Part shown: positions 55,068 through 63,268 of the stretch, one piece after another | How positions within the stretch are numbered: position 1 is the stretch's first letter | Layout of the letters: each line of letters starts with the position of its first letter | Source of the DNA: Oceanobacillus sp. HTM 045 | GTDB taxonomy: Bacteria > Pseudomonadota > Alphaproteobacteria > Rhodobacterales > Rhodobacteraceae | Direction: 5' to 3' | Assembly (NCBI GenBank): GCA_009733745.1 | Contig: WNWL01000005.1 | Location: 62,001-126,000, forward strand | DNA: 64,000 nt | Program-made: the position numbers and the translations under genes | The notes under the pieces: generated by a model | What the model was told of the DNA's origin: nothing | Database searches by the model: none | What the model saw: only the letters and a program-made list of their open reading frames with translations

Positions 55068-55307
55068 TCAGCCGAACGCCTTGAATGTCAGGATGGTATA
55101 GGTGTCGCGGATCCCCGGAACCGTGTGGACCTGCCCGTTGACGAAATGGCCGATGTCGGTCTCGTCGTCGAGGTAGAACTTCACCATCAGGTCGAAGTCG
55201 CCGCTGGTCGAGTAGATCTCCGAGGCGATCTCCCGGTTGGCGATCTCGTCCGCCACCTCGTAGGCGCGGCCCAGCTCGCACTTGATCTGGACGAAGAGGC
55301 ACTGCAT
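55068..55307 (-). CDS. Stand-alone Lrp/AsnC ligand-binding (RAM) domain
   Basis: 79 residues comprising only the AsnC C-terminal domain (FVQIKCELGRAYEVADEIA, SGDFDLMVKFYL); no DNA-binding helix-turn-helix. Such SraM-type proteins bind amino acids or modulate full-length Lrp. The ATG at 55307 gives the expected length; upstream frame is not conserved-looking. Confidence 0.85.
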   Translation of the reverse strand: MQCLFVQIKCELGRAYEVADEIANREIASEIYSTSGDFDLMVKFYLDDETDIGHFVNGQVHTVPGIRDTYTILTFKAFG

Positions 55308-55466
55308 GCGTCGGCTCCCCAGGGGCTCAGGCGTCGGCGCAGACCGTAGCCGCAAGCGGCGCGGCGCTCAAGCGAGGCAAGTTGCGCCCGCGCGATTCGC
55401 GCGCGGCTTGACGCGGCGGCACGATTCGCCGGACCATCACGGATGTTAATCGCATGGGGGTGGATC

Positions 55467-55757
55467 ATGCGTTTTACATCACGACTCCTGATGGTTATGG
55501 TTCTCGCGCTTGTCGCCTGCCCGGACTCCGGGATCGCCGGCGGCGAGGGCGGGCGCGACCCGGTGGACCCGTGGGGTGGGTACGACCCGGTCGATGACGT
55601 GCTGCCGCCGCCCTCCGAGGGCGACCCGGAGGGCTGGAACGAGCTGCCCTGGGAGGAGCGGAAGCGGCAATTCAAGGAATGGCTGGAGAGCCAGTATCGC
55701 TTCAACCAGTTGCCGCTACCCATCCAAGCGGAGTTGACCATGCAGGGCGGGCTGTGA
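55467..55757 (+). CDS. Small predicted lipoprotein
   Basis: 96 residues: lipobox LVAC near residue 18, a Gly/Asp/Pro-rich middle and a charged C-terminal helix (WEERKRQFKEWLESQYRF). No family recognised. It overlaps the LysM gene by 4 bp (GTGA). GGGGGTGG precedes the ATG at 55467. Confidence 0.72.
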   Translation: MRFTSRLLMVMVLALVACPDSGIAGGEGGRDPVDPWGGYDPVDDVLPPPSEGDPEGWNELPWEERKRQFKEWLESQYRFNQLPLPIQAELTMQGGL

Positions 55758-56329
55758 CCGGCCGGGCGCTCCGCCGTCTCGCCGCGCTGGCCGTGGGGCT
55801 GGGCCTGCTGGCGGGGTGCGAGGGCGGGCCGGGCGGCCTCGCGCTGCCGGGGCTCGGGGCCTCGCCCTTCCCGCCCGACCGCGCCGCGTGGGACGGCGCC
55901 CCGCCGGAGGCGCGCGACGCCCATGCCCGCGCGCTGCACCTCCTGCTCAACAACATGCACCTGCAGGACCGCGCCACATGGGCGGCGGGCGGCGCGAGCG
56001 GGACCATCGCGGTTGAGGAGTTCGCCCCGGTCGGCGAGACCTTCTGCGCCATCGTCACCGACCGGATCGACGGCCCGGCAGGCGCGGCCACGGTGCGCGA
56101 CCTGCTCTGCTGGGGCGACGGCTGGGTCCATGTCCGCGACGACCCGCAGCCCGACATCCCGGTGCTCGGCCCCGCCTTCGCGCGCCAGGACAGGGTCTAC
56201 ACCGTCCGCAGCGGCGGCACCCTCGCCGCGGTGGCCCGGCGCACCGGGTCTGACCCTGCGGCACTTGCCGCGCTCAACCCCGGCCACCCGGACCGCCTCC
56301 CGGCGGGGACGCGGGTGCTGCTGCCCTGA
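55754..56329 (+). CDS. LysM-domain lipoprotein
   Basis: 191 residues. Lipobox LAGC near residue 21, a conserved-looking middle region with Cys (FCAIVTD, LLCWGDG), and a C-terminal LysM domain (YTVRSGGTLAAVARRTGSDPAALAALNPG) that would bind peptidoglycan. GTG start overlapping the upstream lipoprotein stop. Possibly a cell-wall-linked partner of that lipoprotein. Confidence 0.8.
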   Translation: MTGRALRRLAALAVGLGLLAGCEGGPGGLALPGLGASPFPPDRAAWDGAPPEARDAHARALHLLLNNMHLQDRATWAAGGASGTIAVEEFAPVGETFCAIVTDRIDGPAGAATVRDLLCWGDGWVHVRDDPQPDIPVLGPAFARQDRVYTVRSGGTLAAVARRTGSDPAALAALNPGHPDRLPAGTRVLLP

Positions 56330-56391
56330 GGGGCGCTGGATCGCCGTTCCGCCGTGCCGCGCCGACCACCCGTCTCGCCCGGCCTCAAGCC

Positions 56392-56567
56392 GGGCGGCGC
56401 CCGACCCTGCTCCGGGGCTTACGCGGCCCCACAGGGGCCACGGTCCCCTGCGCAGCCCCGGGAGGGCGCTCGTTGAACGGCTCAAGCTGACCGGAAGTCG
56501 ATGCTTCAGGGTGCGCCGCACACAGACCGACCGGATCGATGCGCCCACTTAGGGTCGGGCGCCGCCC
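56392..56567. repeat. 176-bp element with perfect 17-bp terminal inverted repeats
   Basis: GGGCGGCGCCCGACCCT (56392-56408) and AGGGTCGGGCGCCGCCC (56551-56567) are perfect inverted repeats. The interior has no convincing coding frame and differs from the 133-bp family. It fills most of the 338-bp gap between the LysM and PRC-barrel genes. Confidence 0.75.
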
Positions 56568-56667
56568 TCCGCACCCGAGCTTCGCCCGAAACACAGGAAC
56601 CCGCGTCCCGCCGCCCGCGTTCTTCCGCCGTGCCCGCACGCGGCGGGCCGGAAGCGGAGATTCTGAA

Positions 56668-57057
56668 ATGTCCATGAGTGAGCAGGAACTCGGCCGCGAC
56701 GAGACGCTGCGGCTGATCTCGTCCTCCAAGGTGGCCGGCACGGCCGTCTACAATGCCGATGACGAGAAGATCGGGCAGATCGAGAAACTGATGATCGACA
56801 AGGCCGGCGGGCGGGTCTCGTTCGCCGTCATGTCCTTCGGCGGCTTCCTCGGGATCGGCGAGCAGCACTACCCGATCCCGTGGGACAAGCTGGTCTACGA
56901 CCCCGACCTCGACGGCTACATCGTCGCCATCCGCCGCGAGGAACTGGAGCAGGCCCCGCGCATGGAGCCGGGCGAGGAGCCGCCGCAGGGCGACCTCGAC
57001 TGGAACGACAGCGTGCGGCTCTACTACCGGGGCATCGGCGGCGCGGCCATGATCTGA
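56668..57057 (+). CDS. PRC-barrel domain protein
   Basis: 129 residues with a PRC-barrel (about 12-85; ISSSKVAGTAVYNADDEKIGQIEKLMID, VMSFGGFLGIGEQHYPIPW). PRC-barrels occur in RimM and the photosynthetic reaction-centre H subunit, and as free-standing stress proteins; this is of the latter kind. Convergent with the thiamine operon. Confidence 0.88.
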   Translation: MSMSEQELGRDETLRLISSSKVAGTAVYNADDEKIGQIEKLMIDKAGGRVSFAVMSFGGFLGIGEQHYPIPWDKLVYDPDLDGYIVAIRREELEQAPRMEPGEEPPQGDLDWNDSVRLYYRGIGGAAMI

Positions 57058-57085
57058 GCGCGCCGCCTGTCGGCAGGTCCGGGCG

Positions 57086-58024
57086 TCAGAGCGCGCCCGG
57101 ATCGACCGCCAGCTTCTCCACCGGGAAGGGCGCGTCGATCAGACCATTCTCCACCAGCCAGGTCTCGAACCGCGCGTAGCGCGCCGCGTCGATCGCCGCG
57201 GGGCGGAGCGCGAAGCGGGGGATGGTGTCGACCCAGGCCCGCGCGTTCAACTCGTCGTCCAGCTCCGCCGCGGTGCCCCTGAAGATCTCCCAGCTCTCGT
57301 CCGGGTGGTTGACGATGTACTGCGTCGCCTTCTCGATCGCGGCGAGGAAGCGGGTGATCACCGCCGGGTCCATGCGTTCTGGGTTGGCGACGAAGATCAG
57401 CTCGTCATAGGGCGGCACGCCTTCCTCTTCCAGGTAGAAGCAGCGGCCCGGCACGCCCTCGATATCCATCTGGTTCAGCTCGAAATTGCGGAACGCGCCG
57501 ATCACGGCGTCGACCTGCTCCGACATCAGCGCAGGCGAGAGCGACCAGTTGACGTTGACCATCTCCACGTCGTCGAGCGTCAGTCCGCCATTGGCGAGCA
57601 GGGTCGCCATCAGCGCCTCCTCGACGCCCGCGACCGAGAAGCCGATCTTGCGGCCCCTGAGGTCCGACAGTTCCTTCACCGGCCCGTCGGCCAGCACCAG
57701 CAGGCAGTTGAGCGGCGTCGCCACCAGCGTCCCGACGCGGATCAGCGGCAGGTCCTCGTGCACCTGAAGGTGCAGCTGCGGCTGGTAGGAAATGGCGAGG
57801 TCCGCCTTGCCGCCCGCCACCAGCCGTGGCGGCAGCGCCGGGTCGGAGGGGGCGGTGATCTCCACCTCCAGCCCCTGCTCGGCGAAATAGCCCAGTTCCT
57901 CCGCCACGATGATCGGGCCGTGGTCGGGGTTCACGAACCAGTCGAGCACCAGCTCGATCCGGTCCTGCGCGAGCGCGGGTGTGGCGGCCAGCGCCAGGGC
58001 GCAGGCGGTCAGGAAGTGCTTCAT
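57086..58024 (-). CDS. thiY: ThiY-like pyrimidine precursor (NMT1/THI5) binding protein
   Basis: 312 residues with a signal peptide (MKHFLTACALALAATPALAQ) and an NMT1/SsuA-type binding fold; LDWFVNPDHGPIIVAEELGYF and ISYQPQLHL are family blocks. ThiY binds formylaminopyrimidine for thiamine synthesis. GGGAGGA precedes the ATG. Last gene in the thiamine operon; no ThiX/ThiZ permease or ATPase genes are in the window. Confidence 0.87.
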   Translation of the reverse strand: MKHFLTACALALAATPALAQDRIELVLDWFVNPDHGPIIVAEELGYFAEQGLEVEITAPSDPALPPRLVAGGKADLAISYQPQLHLQVHEDLPLIRVGTLVATPLNCLLVLADGPVKELSDLRGRKIGFSVAGVEEALMATLLANGGLTLDDVEMVNVNWSLSPALMSEQVDAVIGAFRNFELNQMDIEGVPGRCFYLEEEGVPPYDELIFVANPERMDPAVITRFLAAIEKATQYIVNHPDESWEIFRGTAAELDDELNARAWVDTIPRFALRPAAIDAARYARFETWLVENGLIDAPFPVEKLAVDPGAL

Positions 58025-58051
58025 CTTGGTCCTCCCTTCGGGGATTTCTTG

Positions 58052-59110
58052 TCAGGAATCTCTCGCGGCCAGGAAGGGCGCGGTGCCCAGACCCGACCAG
58101 CGCCGCGCCCGGCCGAGCGCGGCGGTGTAGCTCTCGGCCACCCGCGCGGCCTCCGGCGAGGTCGCGGCGAGGTCGGCATAGACCTCCCGAACGGCGGCGC
58201 GGGCCTTCGCCATCACGTCCCCCGGCCAGACCTGCGGCGTGACGCCGAGCGACGCGAGTTGCGCAAGTGCCGCGGCATTGGCCTCCACCGTCTCGGCCAG
58301 CGCCTGCGCCGCCTCCGCGGCGGCGGCGTGGCGGATCGCGGCCTGCGCGGTGGCGTCGAGCCCGTCCCAGAGCGCGGCGTTGACCAGCGCCATGCCGACG
58401 CCGTTCGGTTCGTGGAAGCCCGGCCCGTAGTAATGCGGCGCGACCTCGTGGAAGCCGAGCGGCAGGTCGGCGAAGGGTGCTGCGAACTCGGTCGCGTCCA
58501 CCACGCCGGTCGCCAGCGCGCCGTAGATCTCCGGCACCGGCACCGAGGCCGGGGTCACGCCGAGCCGCGCCATCAGCTGCCCGCCGAGCCCGGCGATCCG
58601 CATCCGGCGTCCCGCGAGGTCGGCGGCGGAGGCGACCGGTTCGCGGAACCAGCCGCCCATCGACGGCCCGGTATTGCCCGCCGCCATCGGCACCGCGCCG
58701 TGCGGGCGGTAGATCTCCTCCCAGAGCTTCTGGCCCGGCCCGGCGAGCCAGCCGTCATGCTCGGTCGGGGTCATGCCGAAGGGCGCGGAGGTATAGAGCG
58801 CCGCGGCCGGGGCCTTGCCGGTGTCGAACACGGCCGCGGAATGGCCCATCTCCGCCGCGCCGCTGGCGACCGCGTCGAGCACGCCGCCCGCGGGCACCAG
58901 TTCGCCCGCGGCGTACACCTCCACCTCCAGCGCGCCGCCGGTCAGCGCGGTGATGCGCGTCGCCAGCCGGTTGGCGGAGGTGCCGGGGCCGGGCAGGTTG
59001 CGCGGCCAGGCGGTGACCATGCGCAGCCGCCTGATACCCTGAGCGAGCGCAGGCGCCGCCAGCGTGGCCGCGGCGGCAGCGGTGAAGAGCGTGCGGCGGG
59101 TCGGGCTCAT
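58052..59110 (-). CDS. TRAP transporter substrate-binding protein, DctP family
   Basis: 352 residues: Tat-type leader (SPTRRTLFTAAAA), then MVTAWPRNLPGPGTSANRLA and the DctP substrate-binding fold (YGPGFHEPNGVGMALV, AAALYTSAPFGMT). The ligand is usually an organic acid anion. It overlaps thiE by 4 bp. TRAP permease genes (DctQ/DctM) are absent here, so its membrane partner must be elsewhere. Confidence 0.87.
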   Translation of the reverse strand: MSPTRRTLFTAAAAATLAAPALAQGIRRLRMVTAWPRNLPGPGTSANRLATRITALTGGALEVEVYAAGELVPAGGVLDAVASGAAEMGHSAAVFDTGKAPAAALYTSAPFGMTPTEHDGWLAGPGQKLWEEIYRPHGAVPMAAGNTGPSMGGWFREPVASAADLAGRRMRIAGLGGQLMARLGVTPASVPVPEIYGALATGVVDATEFAAPFADLPLGFHEVAPHYYGPGFHEPNGVGMALVNAALWDGLDATAQAAIRHAAAAEAAQALAETVEANAAALAQLASLGVTPQVWPGDVMAKARAAVREVYADLAATSPEAARVAESYTAALGRARRWSGLGTAPFLAARDS

Positions 59111-59757
59111 GCCGCGCCCCTTTCGGCCAGCGCGGCGTCGACGATGGCCCGCAACCCGCGCGCCGCCGCTTCCGGGTCCGCCTGGCTGGCGACCGCGGCG
59201 GTCACGGCGATACCGTCCGCCCCGGCGCGGATCACCCCGGTGGCGGTCTCCGCCCCGATCCCGGCGATGGCGCAGACCGGCAGGCCGGGCTTGCGCGCGC
59301 GGAGCCTTGCGCTCAGCGCCGCGAGCCCGTCGAGGCCCACCGGCGCGGTGCTGTTCCGCTTGGTCGCGGTGGCGAAGACCCCGCCGACCGAGGCGTGGGT
59401 GACGGCGTCCAGCTCCGCCGCGTCCGCCTCCGCCGCGCTGCGGACGGTCAGGCCGAGGATCGCCTCCGGCCCCAGCAGCGCGCGGGCGGCGCGGGGCGGC
59501 AGGTCGTCCCAGCCGAGATGCACACCGGCGGCCCCCGCGGCCAGCGCGACCTCCACCCGGTCGTTGACGATCAGCGGCACGCCGGGCGCGGCGTCCATCA
59601 CCGCGCGCGCCGCCTCCAGCATCGCGCCGCTGCCGGCATCCTTCATGCGCAGTTGCAGCAGGGTCGCGCCCCCCGCGGCCGCCTGCGCGGCGAGGGCGGG
59701 CAGGTCGGACGAGAGGCTCGGGTCGAGCAGCACCTGAAGTCGCAACATGTCACGCAT
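59107..59757 (-). CDS. thiE: Thiamine-phosphate synthase
   Basis: 216 residues of the TIM-barrel ThiE family: QLRMKDAGSGAMLEAA, LIVNDRVEVALAAGAAGVHLGWDDLP, GGVFATATK. It joins hydroxymethylpyrimidine pyrophosphate and thiazole phosphate. Preferred ATG at 59757 overlaps thiM by 8 bp and has GGAG upstream; ATG at 59748 is an alternative. Confidence 0.92.
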   Translation of the reverse strand: MRDMLRLQVLLDPSLSSDLPALAAQAAAGGATLLQLRMKDAGSGAMLEAARAVMDAAPGVPLIVNDRVEVALAAGAAGVHLGWDDLPPRAARALLGPEAILGLTVRSAAEADAAELDAVTHASVGGVFATATKRNSTAPVGLDGLAALSARLRARKPGLPVCAIAGIGAETATGVIRAGADGIAVTAAVASQADPEAAARGLRAIVDAALAERGAA

Positions 59758-60478
59758 CGGGGATCTCCGTCTCCAGATCGGCGGGCGAAAGCCCGTAGAG
59801 CGCATCGAGGAAGGCAGGGCGGAAGCTGCCGGGGCCGCGCGCCACGGCCGCCGCCTTCTCCCCCGCCGCGCCGAACACCGCCGCCGCCGCGACCGCCGCC
59901 CCGAAGGCCGGGGCCACGGTCAGGAACGCCGCCGCGACCGCGCCCATGGCGCAGCCCATCGCGGTGAGCCGGTCCATCATCGGCGTGCCGGAGGTGACAT
60001 GGGCGCTGCGCGTGCCGTCGGTGATCAGGTCCCGCGCGCCCGACAGCAGGGTGACGGTGCCCGTCTCCCCCGCCTCTCGGCCAAGCGCGGCCAGCTCGCG
60101 GGCGTTGAGCCGCAGGATGGCGGGGCCCTTCTCCAGCAGTTCGGCGGTCAGCGCGACGCGGCGAGGCGAGCCCTCGGCATGAGCCGGGTCCAGCACCCAG
60201 GGCCGGCCCGCGCCGATGGCGGGGGCGATCGCCGCTTCCCGCTCGCTGTCGAGCGTGCCGAGATTGACCAGCAGCGCGTCCGCCGCGCGGGTGAAATCGG
60301 CCACGTCGCGCGGGTTCGCGGTGAGCGAGGGCCGCGCGCCGAGGGCGAGCAGGCAGTCGGCGGTGAACACGTCCGCCGCGCGGTTGGTCAGGCAGTGGAC
60401 CGAGGGCGCGCGGGCGCGCAGCGCCTCCAGCAGGTCGCCCGGTCGGGTTGCTGGCCGTTCCGCAGACCGTCTCCCCAT
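59750..60478 (-). CDS. thiM: Hydroxyethylthiazole kinase
   Basis: 242 residues of the ThiM ribokinase-like family: VHCLTNRAADVFTADCLLALGARP, LVNLGTLDSEREAAI and the catalytic block TPMMDRLTAMGCAMGA. It phosphorylates salvaged thiazole alcohol. GGGAG precedes the ATG at 60478 by 8 nt. Directly downstream of a TPP riboswitch. Confidence 0.92.
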   Translation of the reverse strand: MGRRSAERPATRPGDLLEALRARAPSVHCLTNRAADVFTADCLLALGARPSLTANPRDVADFTRAADALLVNLGTLDSEREAAIAPAIGAGRPWVLDPAHAEGSPRRVALTAELLEKGPAILRLNARELAALGREAGETGTVTLLSGARDLITDGTRSAHVTSGTPMMDRLTAMGCAMGAVAAAFLTVAPAFGAAVAAAAVFGAAGEKAAAVARGPGSFRPAFLDALYGLSPADLETEIPDA

Positions 60479-60530
60479 GCGTCTCGCTCCCATTGCGGGC
60501 GGGAGGGGGCGCGGCCGTTCTCGGGCTGAC

Positions 60531-60632
60531 CTCATTCCCTCCGCCGGCATGATCCGGTTCAGGTTCGATGGGTTCGCGCGCCGCGCATCTCAGCCCCCGC
60601 TGCCGTGACCGGCCGGAAGGCACCCCAATGAG
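60531..60632 (-). promoter_or_regulatory. TPP (THI-box) riboswitch
   Basis: The minus strand has the THI element in order: P1 strand CTCATT (60627-60632), GGGGTGCC, GGGCTGAGATG, ACCC, GAACCTGAACCGGATCATGC, CGGCGGAGGGA, then P1 partner AATGAG (60531-60536). It lies 53 nt before the thiM start and would repress the operon when thiamine pyrophosphate is present. I see no clear terminator; control may be translational. Confidence 0.95.
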
Positions 60633-60662
60633 TGCCCCCTCCAGACCACGGCGGCGGGGCGC

Positions 60663-60668
60663 TGTCAA
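60663..60668 (-). promoter_or_regulatory. Possible -35 box of the thiamine operon
   Basis: TTGACA on the minus strand, about 30 bp before the riboswitch. The -10 expected near 60640-60645 (TCTGGA) is poor, so the promoter is tentative. Confidence 0.35.
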
Positions 60669-60679
60669 CGCTGGCGGCA

Positions 60680-60708
60680 TTGCGCAGCGCCACCGCGCAA
60701 AGTATCTA
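60680..60708 (+). promoter_or_regulatory. tRNA-Arg promoter
   Basis: TTGCGC (60680-60685), 17-bp spacer, TATCTA (60703-60708), ending 9 bp before the tRNA 5' end. Confidence 0.6.
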
Positions 60709-60717
60709 GGCCGCCAC

Positions 60718-60794
60718 GGCCCCTTAGCTCAGCTGGACAGAGCACCGGCCTTCTAAGCCGATGGTCGCAGGTTCGAATCCTGCAGGGGTCGCCA
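60718..60794 (+). tRNA. tRNA-Arg(UCU)
   Basis: A 77-nt tRNA with encoded CCA (60792-60794). Acceptor stem GGCCCCT/AGGGGTC (one G-U), D-arm GCTCAGCTGGACAGAGC, anticodon TCT at 60752-60754 in loop CTTCTAA, T-arm GCAGGTTCGAATCCTGC. The outermost anticodon-stem pair (C at 60745, A at 60761) is mismatched. Decodes AGA and AGG. Confidence 0.97.
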
Positions 60795-60877
60795 CTTCCG
60801 CGAACGCGTGCCCGCCGCATCATCCCCCGGGAGCGAATCAGCCCGGGGCAGGCGCCATAGTTGGGCAGGTAGCGGCA

Positions 60878-60910
60878 CGGGACCGTTCGACCGCAGATGC
60901 AACGGTCCCG
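60878..60910 (+). terminator. Inverted repeat downstream of tRNA-Arg
   Basis: CGGGACCGTT (60878-60887) and AACGGTCCCG (60901-60910), a perfect 10-bp stem with a 13-nt loop and no U-tract. It may be a processing or termination site for the tRNA transcript. Confidence 0.4.
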
Positions 60911-61073
60911 GCTCCCGGTTGCGCACCCCCGGCGCAGGTCAACCCAGGGGCGCAGAATTCGGCGGATTTGCGTCAGAACCGGGACGAACCGCGGCTTTTC
61001 TGCTATGGTTATGTCGAAAAGTTGCCGTATTCGGTGTGACCGGGTTTTTTCTGTTGCGTAGTGAGGGTGACCA

Positions 61074-61289
61074 ATGGGGGCGAATTGTGCGGCGGCCATC
61101 AGGACCGCGGAACTCCGACGTCTCGTACTGCTGACGAAGATCGACGAGCTCGACGACTTTCTCGTCGTCGCGAACGAACTGATCGAACATTCCGGGCGGG
61201 ATCCGCTCTCGGACTGGAACAATGTCAGTCTGATCAGCGAACATCCGAAATACCTGATCGCCAACGCGCGGGTCTGCCAGGGCGGGTGA
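61074..61289 (+). CDS. Small hypothetical protein
   Basis: 71 residues, soluble, helical-looking (TAELRRLVLLTKIDELDDFLVVANELIEHS). No family recognised. A GAGGGTGA ribosome site precedes the ATG. It lies alone between tRNA-Arg and the convergent GntP gene; coding status is probable, not certain. Confidence 0.55.
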   Translation: MGANCAAAIRTAELRRLVLLTKIDELDDFLVVANELIEHSGRDPLSDWNNVSLISEHPKYLIANARVCQGG

Positions 61290-61336
61290 ATTTCCCCGAT
61301 GCCGCCGGACGGGGCGGGGGCCTCTGCCTCCGCCGG

Positions 61337-62770
61337 TCAAAATGTCGCGAGCGCGACGATGGCCGCGAGCGCCAGCAGCGGCCCGGCGACCGCGACGACG
61401 AAGATGTCGAGATAGGACCGCGCGTGGCTCATCTTGCAGATCGCAAGCAGGGTCACGACCGCGCCGTTATGCGGCAGCGCGTCCAGCCCGCCGGTGGCGA
61501 CCGCGGTGACCCGGTGCAGCACCGCGGGGTCGATCCCCGCGGCGGTGCCGAGGTCGAGATAGCGCGTGCCCAGCGCCTCCAGCGCGATGCTCATCCCGCC
61601 GGAGGCCGAGCCGGTGATCCCCGCTAGCACGTTGACCGAGATCGAGAGCGAGATCAGCGGGTTGCCCGGCGCGACCGAGAGGATCGAGTCGCGCAGCTCC
61701 GCGAAGGCCGGGAGCGCGGCGACCACCGCGCCGAACCCGACCAGCGACGCGGTGTTGAAGATCGGCCCGACCGCCGCGTTGGCCCCGTCGCCCAGCCCGC
61801 CGAGCAGCCGCCGCACCGCGCCCGGATGCAGCGCGAGGATCAGCAGGCAGGCGATGCTCAGCGAGGCGACGATGGACCAGACGCCGATCACGTCGCGCGG
61901 CGCGGCCCCGCCCCATGCGGGCTCCGCGAGGTAGGAAAGGTCGAGCCCGGGCAGCACGATCCTGGAGAAGAGGTAGTTGAGCGCAACCACCAGCACGATG
62001 GGCGCAAGCGCCACGGCGAAGTTGACGCTGGCGACCTCCTCCCCCTCCGCCGGGCCGATCTCGGCCAGGTCGAACCCCTCGCCCTGCGAGCGGTTGCGGA
62101 TGTGGCGGAGCGCGGGTTCCGGCCCCTCGACCTCGCCGTAGCCCTCGCCGCGCGCCCGCGCCGCCGCGGTGCGCCGGTTGAGCCAGAGATAGCCGACCGC
62201 CGCCATCACCACGGCCGCGACCACGCCGAGCGCCGGCGCCGCGAAGGGCGTGGTGCCGAAATAGGGCATCGGGATCGCGTTCTGGATCGCCGGGGTGCCG
62301 GGCAGGGCGGTCATGGTGAAGGTGAACGCGCCCAGCGCGATGGCGCCGGGGATCAGCCGCGCCGGCAGGTCCGCCGCGCGGAACAGCGCCGCCGCCACCG
62401 GGTAGACCGCGAAGGCGACCACGAACAGCGACACCCCGCCATAGGTCAGGATCGCGCAGGAGGCGACGATGGCCAGCACCGCGTGGGTCTGGCCGAAGCG
62501 TTCCACGCACCATCGCCCGATGGTCTGCGCCGCGCCGGACAGTTCCATCAGCTTGCCGAAGATCGCGCCGAGCAGGAACAGCGGGAAATAGGTGGTGATG
62601 AACCCGCCGGCCGCCTTCATGAAGAGTTGGGTATAGGCCCCGAGCACCGGCACGCCCGACAGCACCGCCGCCAGCGCCGCGAGCAGGGGCGCGAGGACCA
62701 GCACCGAGACGCCCCGGAAGGCGAGGTACATCAGCAGCGCGAGCACGGCTGCGATCGTGGCGATGCCCAT
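61337..62770 (-). CDS. GntP-family (gluconate/organic acid) permease
   Basis: 477 residues with about twelve membrane helices; LPHNGAVVTLLAICKMSH and GSASGGMSIALEALG are typical of the GntP/CitM-type proton symporters. Substrate is unknown. It precedes the ureide genes on the same strand but a 500-bp gap intervenes. Confidence 0.85.
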   Translation of the reverse strand: MGIATIAAVLALLMYLAFRGVSVLVLAPLLAALAAVLSGVPVLGAYTQLFMKAAGGFITTYFPLFLLGAIFGKLMELSGAAQTIGRWCVERFGQTHAVLAIVASCAILTYGGVSLFVVAFAVYPVAAALFRAADLPARLIPGAIALGAFTFTMTALPGTPAIQNAIPMPYFGTTPFAAPALGVVAAVVMAAVGYLWLNRRTAAARARGEGYGEVEGPEPALRHIRNRSQGEGFDLAEIGPAEGEEVASVNFAVALAPIVLVVALNYLFSRIVLPGLDLSYLAEPAWGGAAPRDVIGVWSIVASLSIACLLILALHPGAVRRLLGGLGDGANAAVGPIFNTASLVGFGAVVAALPAFAELRDSILSVAPGNPLISLSISVNVLAGITGSASGGMSIALEALGTRYLDLGTAAGIDPAVLHRVTAVATGGLDALPHNGAVVTLLAICKMSHARSYLDIFVVAVAGPLLALAAIVALATF

Positions 62771-62936
62771 TTCCCGGCTCCTCCGGCATCAGGAACGGCG
62801 GGCGGCGGGCCGGGCGGAGGCGCTGTCGCGACTCACCCCCGGCGCGTGCCACCCGCGCCTCGCTGCACCGCAGCATGATCGCCGGCAAGCCGTAAATGCG
62901 GCGCTTTGCCTGAGCCAGGGCCGCGGCCAGAGAGAA

Positions 62937-62966
62937 GGGTCACGTCCGGCCCCGGGGCGGGCGTGG
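62937..62966 (+). repeat. Degenerate left end of the 133-bp element
   Basis: GGGTCACGTCCGGCCCC followed by GGGGCGGGCG resembles the left end of the TIR family, but no right end is found nearby. Possibly a remnant. Confidence 0.4.
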
Positions 62967-63082
62967 GGCTCGGTTGGACTGCCGCCGATGCGGTGCGATG
63001 CGCCAGTCCGCGGTTCTCGTGGTGGGCGCTGTGTCCGCCTTCCCTGAGACAACCGAGCACCTCCGCCCGTGGTCAGCGCGGA

Positions 63083-63215
63083 GGGGCATGACCGGCCCTG
63101 GTCGGGCGTGGCGCCCCGTAGGGTCTGCTTGATTTACTGCAGACACCCCTCCCGTCCCCTGATCCCCTTGCAGCGTTGCAAAACGCCCGGCCCCGGGGAG
63201 GGCCGGACGTGGCCC
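63083..63215 (-). repeat. Dispersed 133-bp TIR element, copy F (inverted)
   Basis: 133 bp in the orientation of copy C. Plus-strand ends GGGGCATGACCGGCCCT and AGGGCCGGACGTGGCCC. The interior carries TGATTTACTGCAGAC, the complement of the family core, and the CCAGC-type flank is present. It lies in the 498-bp gap between the GntP start and the allA end; outside the two repeats nothing else is seen there. Confidence 0.87.
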
Positions 63216-63268
63216 GGGCTGGTCGCCCGTGCCGTGGCTGATCGGTGCTCTTCAATCAGGGCCCCCAG

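Noticed and set aside
60718-62770. Possible integrated genetic element at tRNA-Arg
   Set aside because: No integrase, phage genes or direct repeat of the tRNA end is visible; only one small orphan gene follows.
9955-63215. Reading the 133-bp elements as CRISPR-like or as insertion sequences
   Set aside because: Copies are dispersed singly rather than arrayed with spacers, and none encodes a transposase or any conserved protein.
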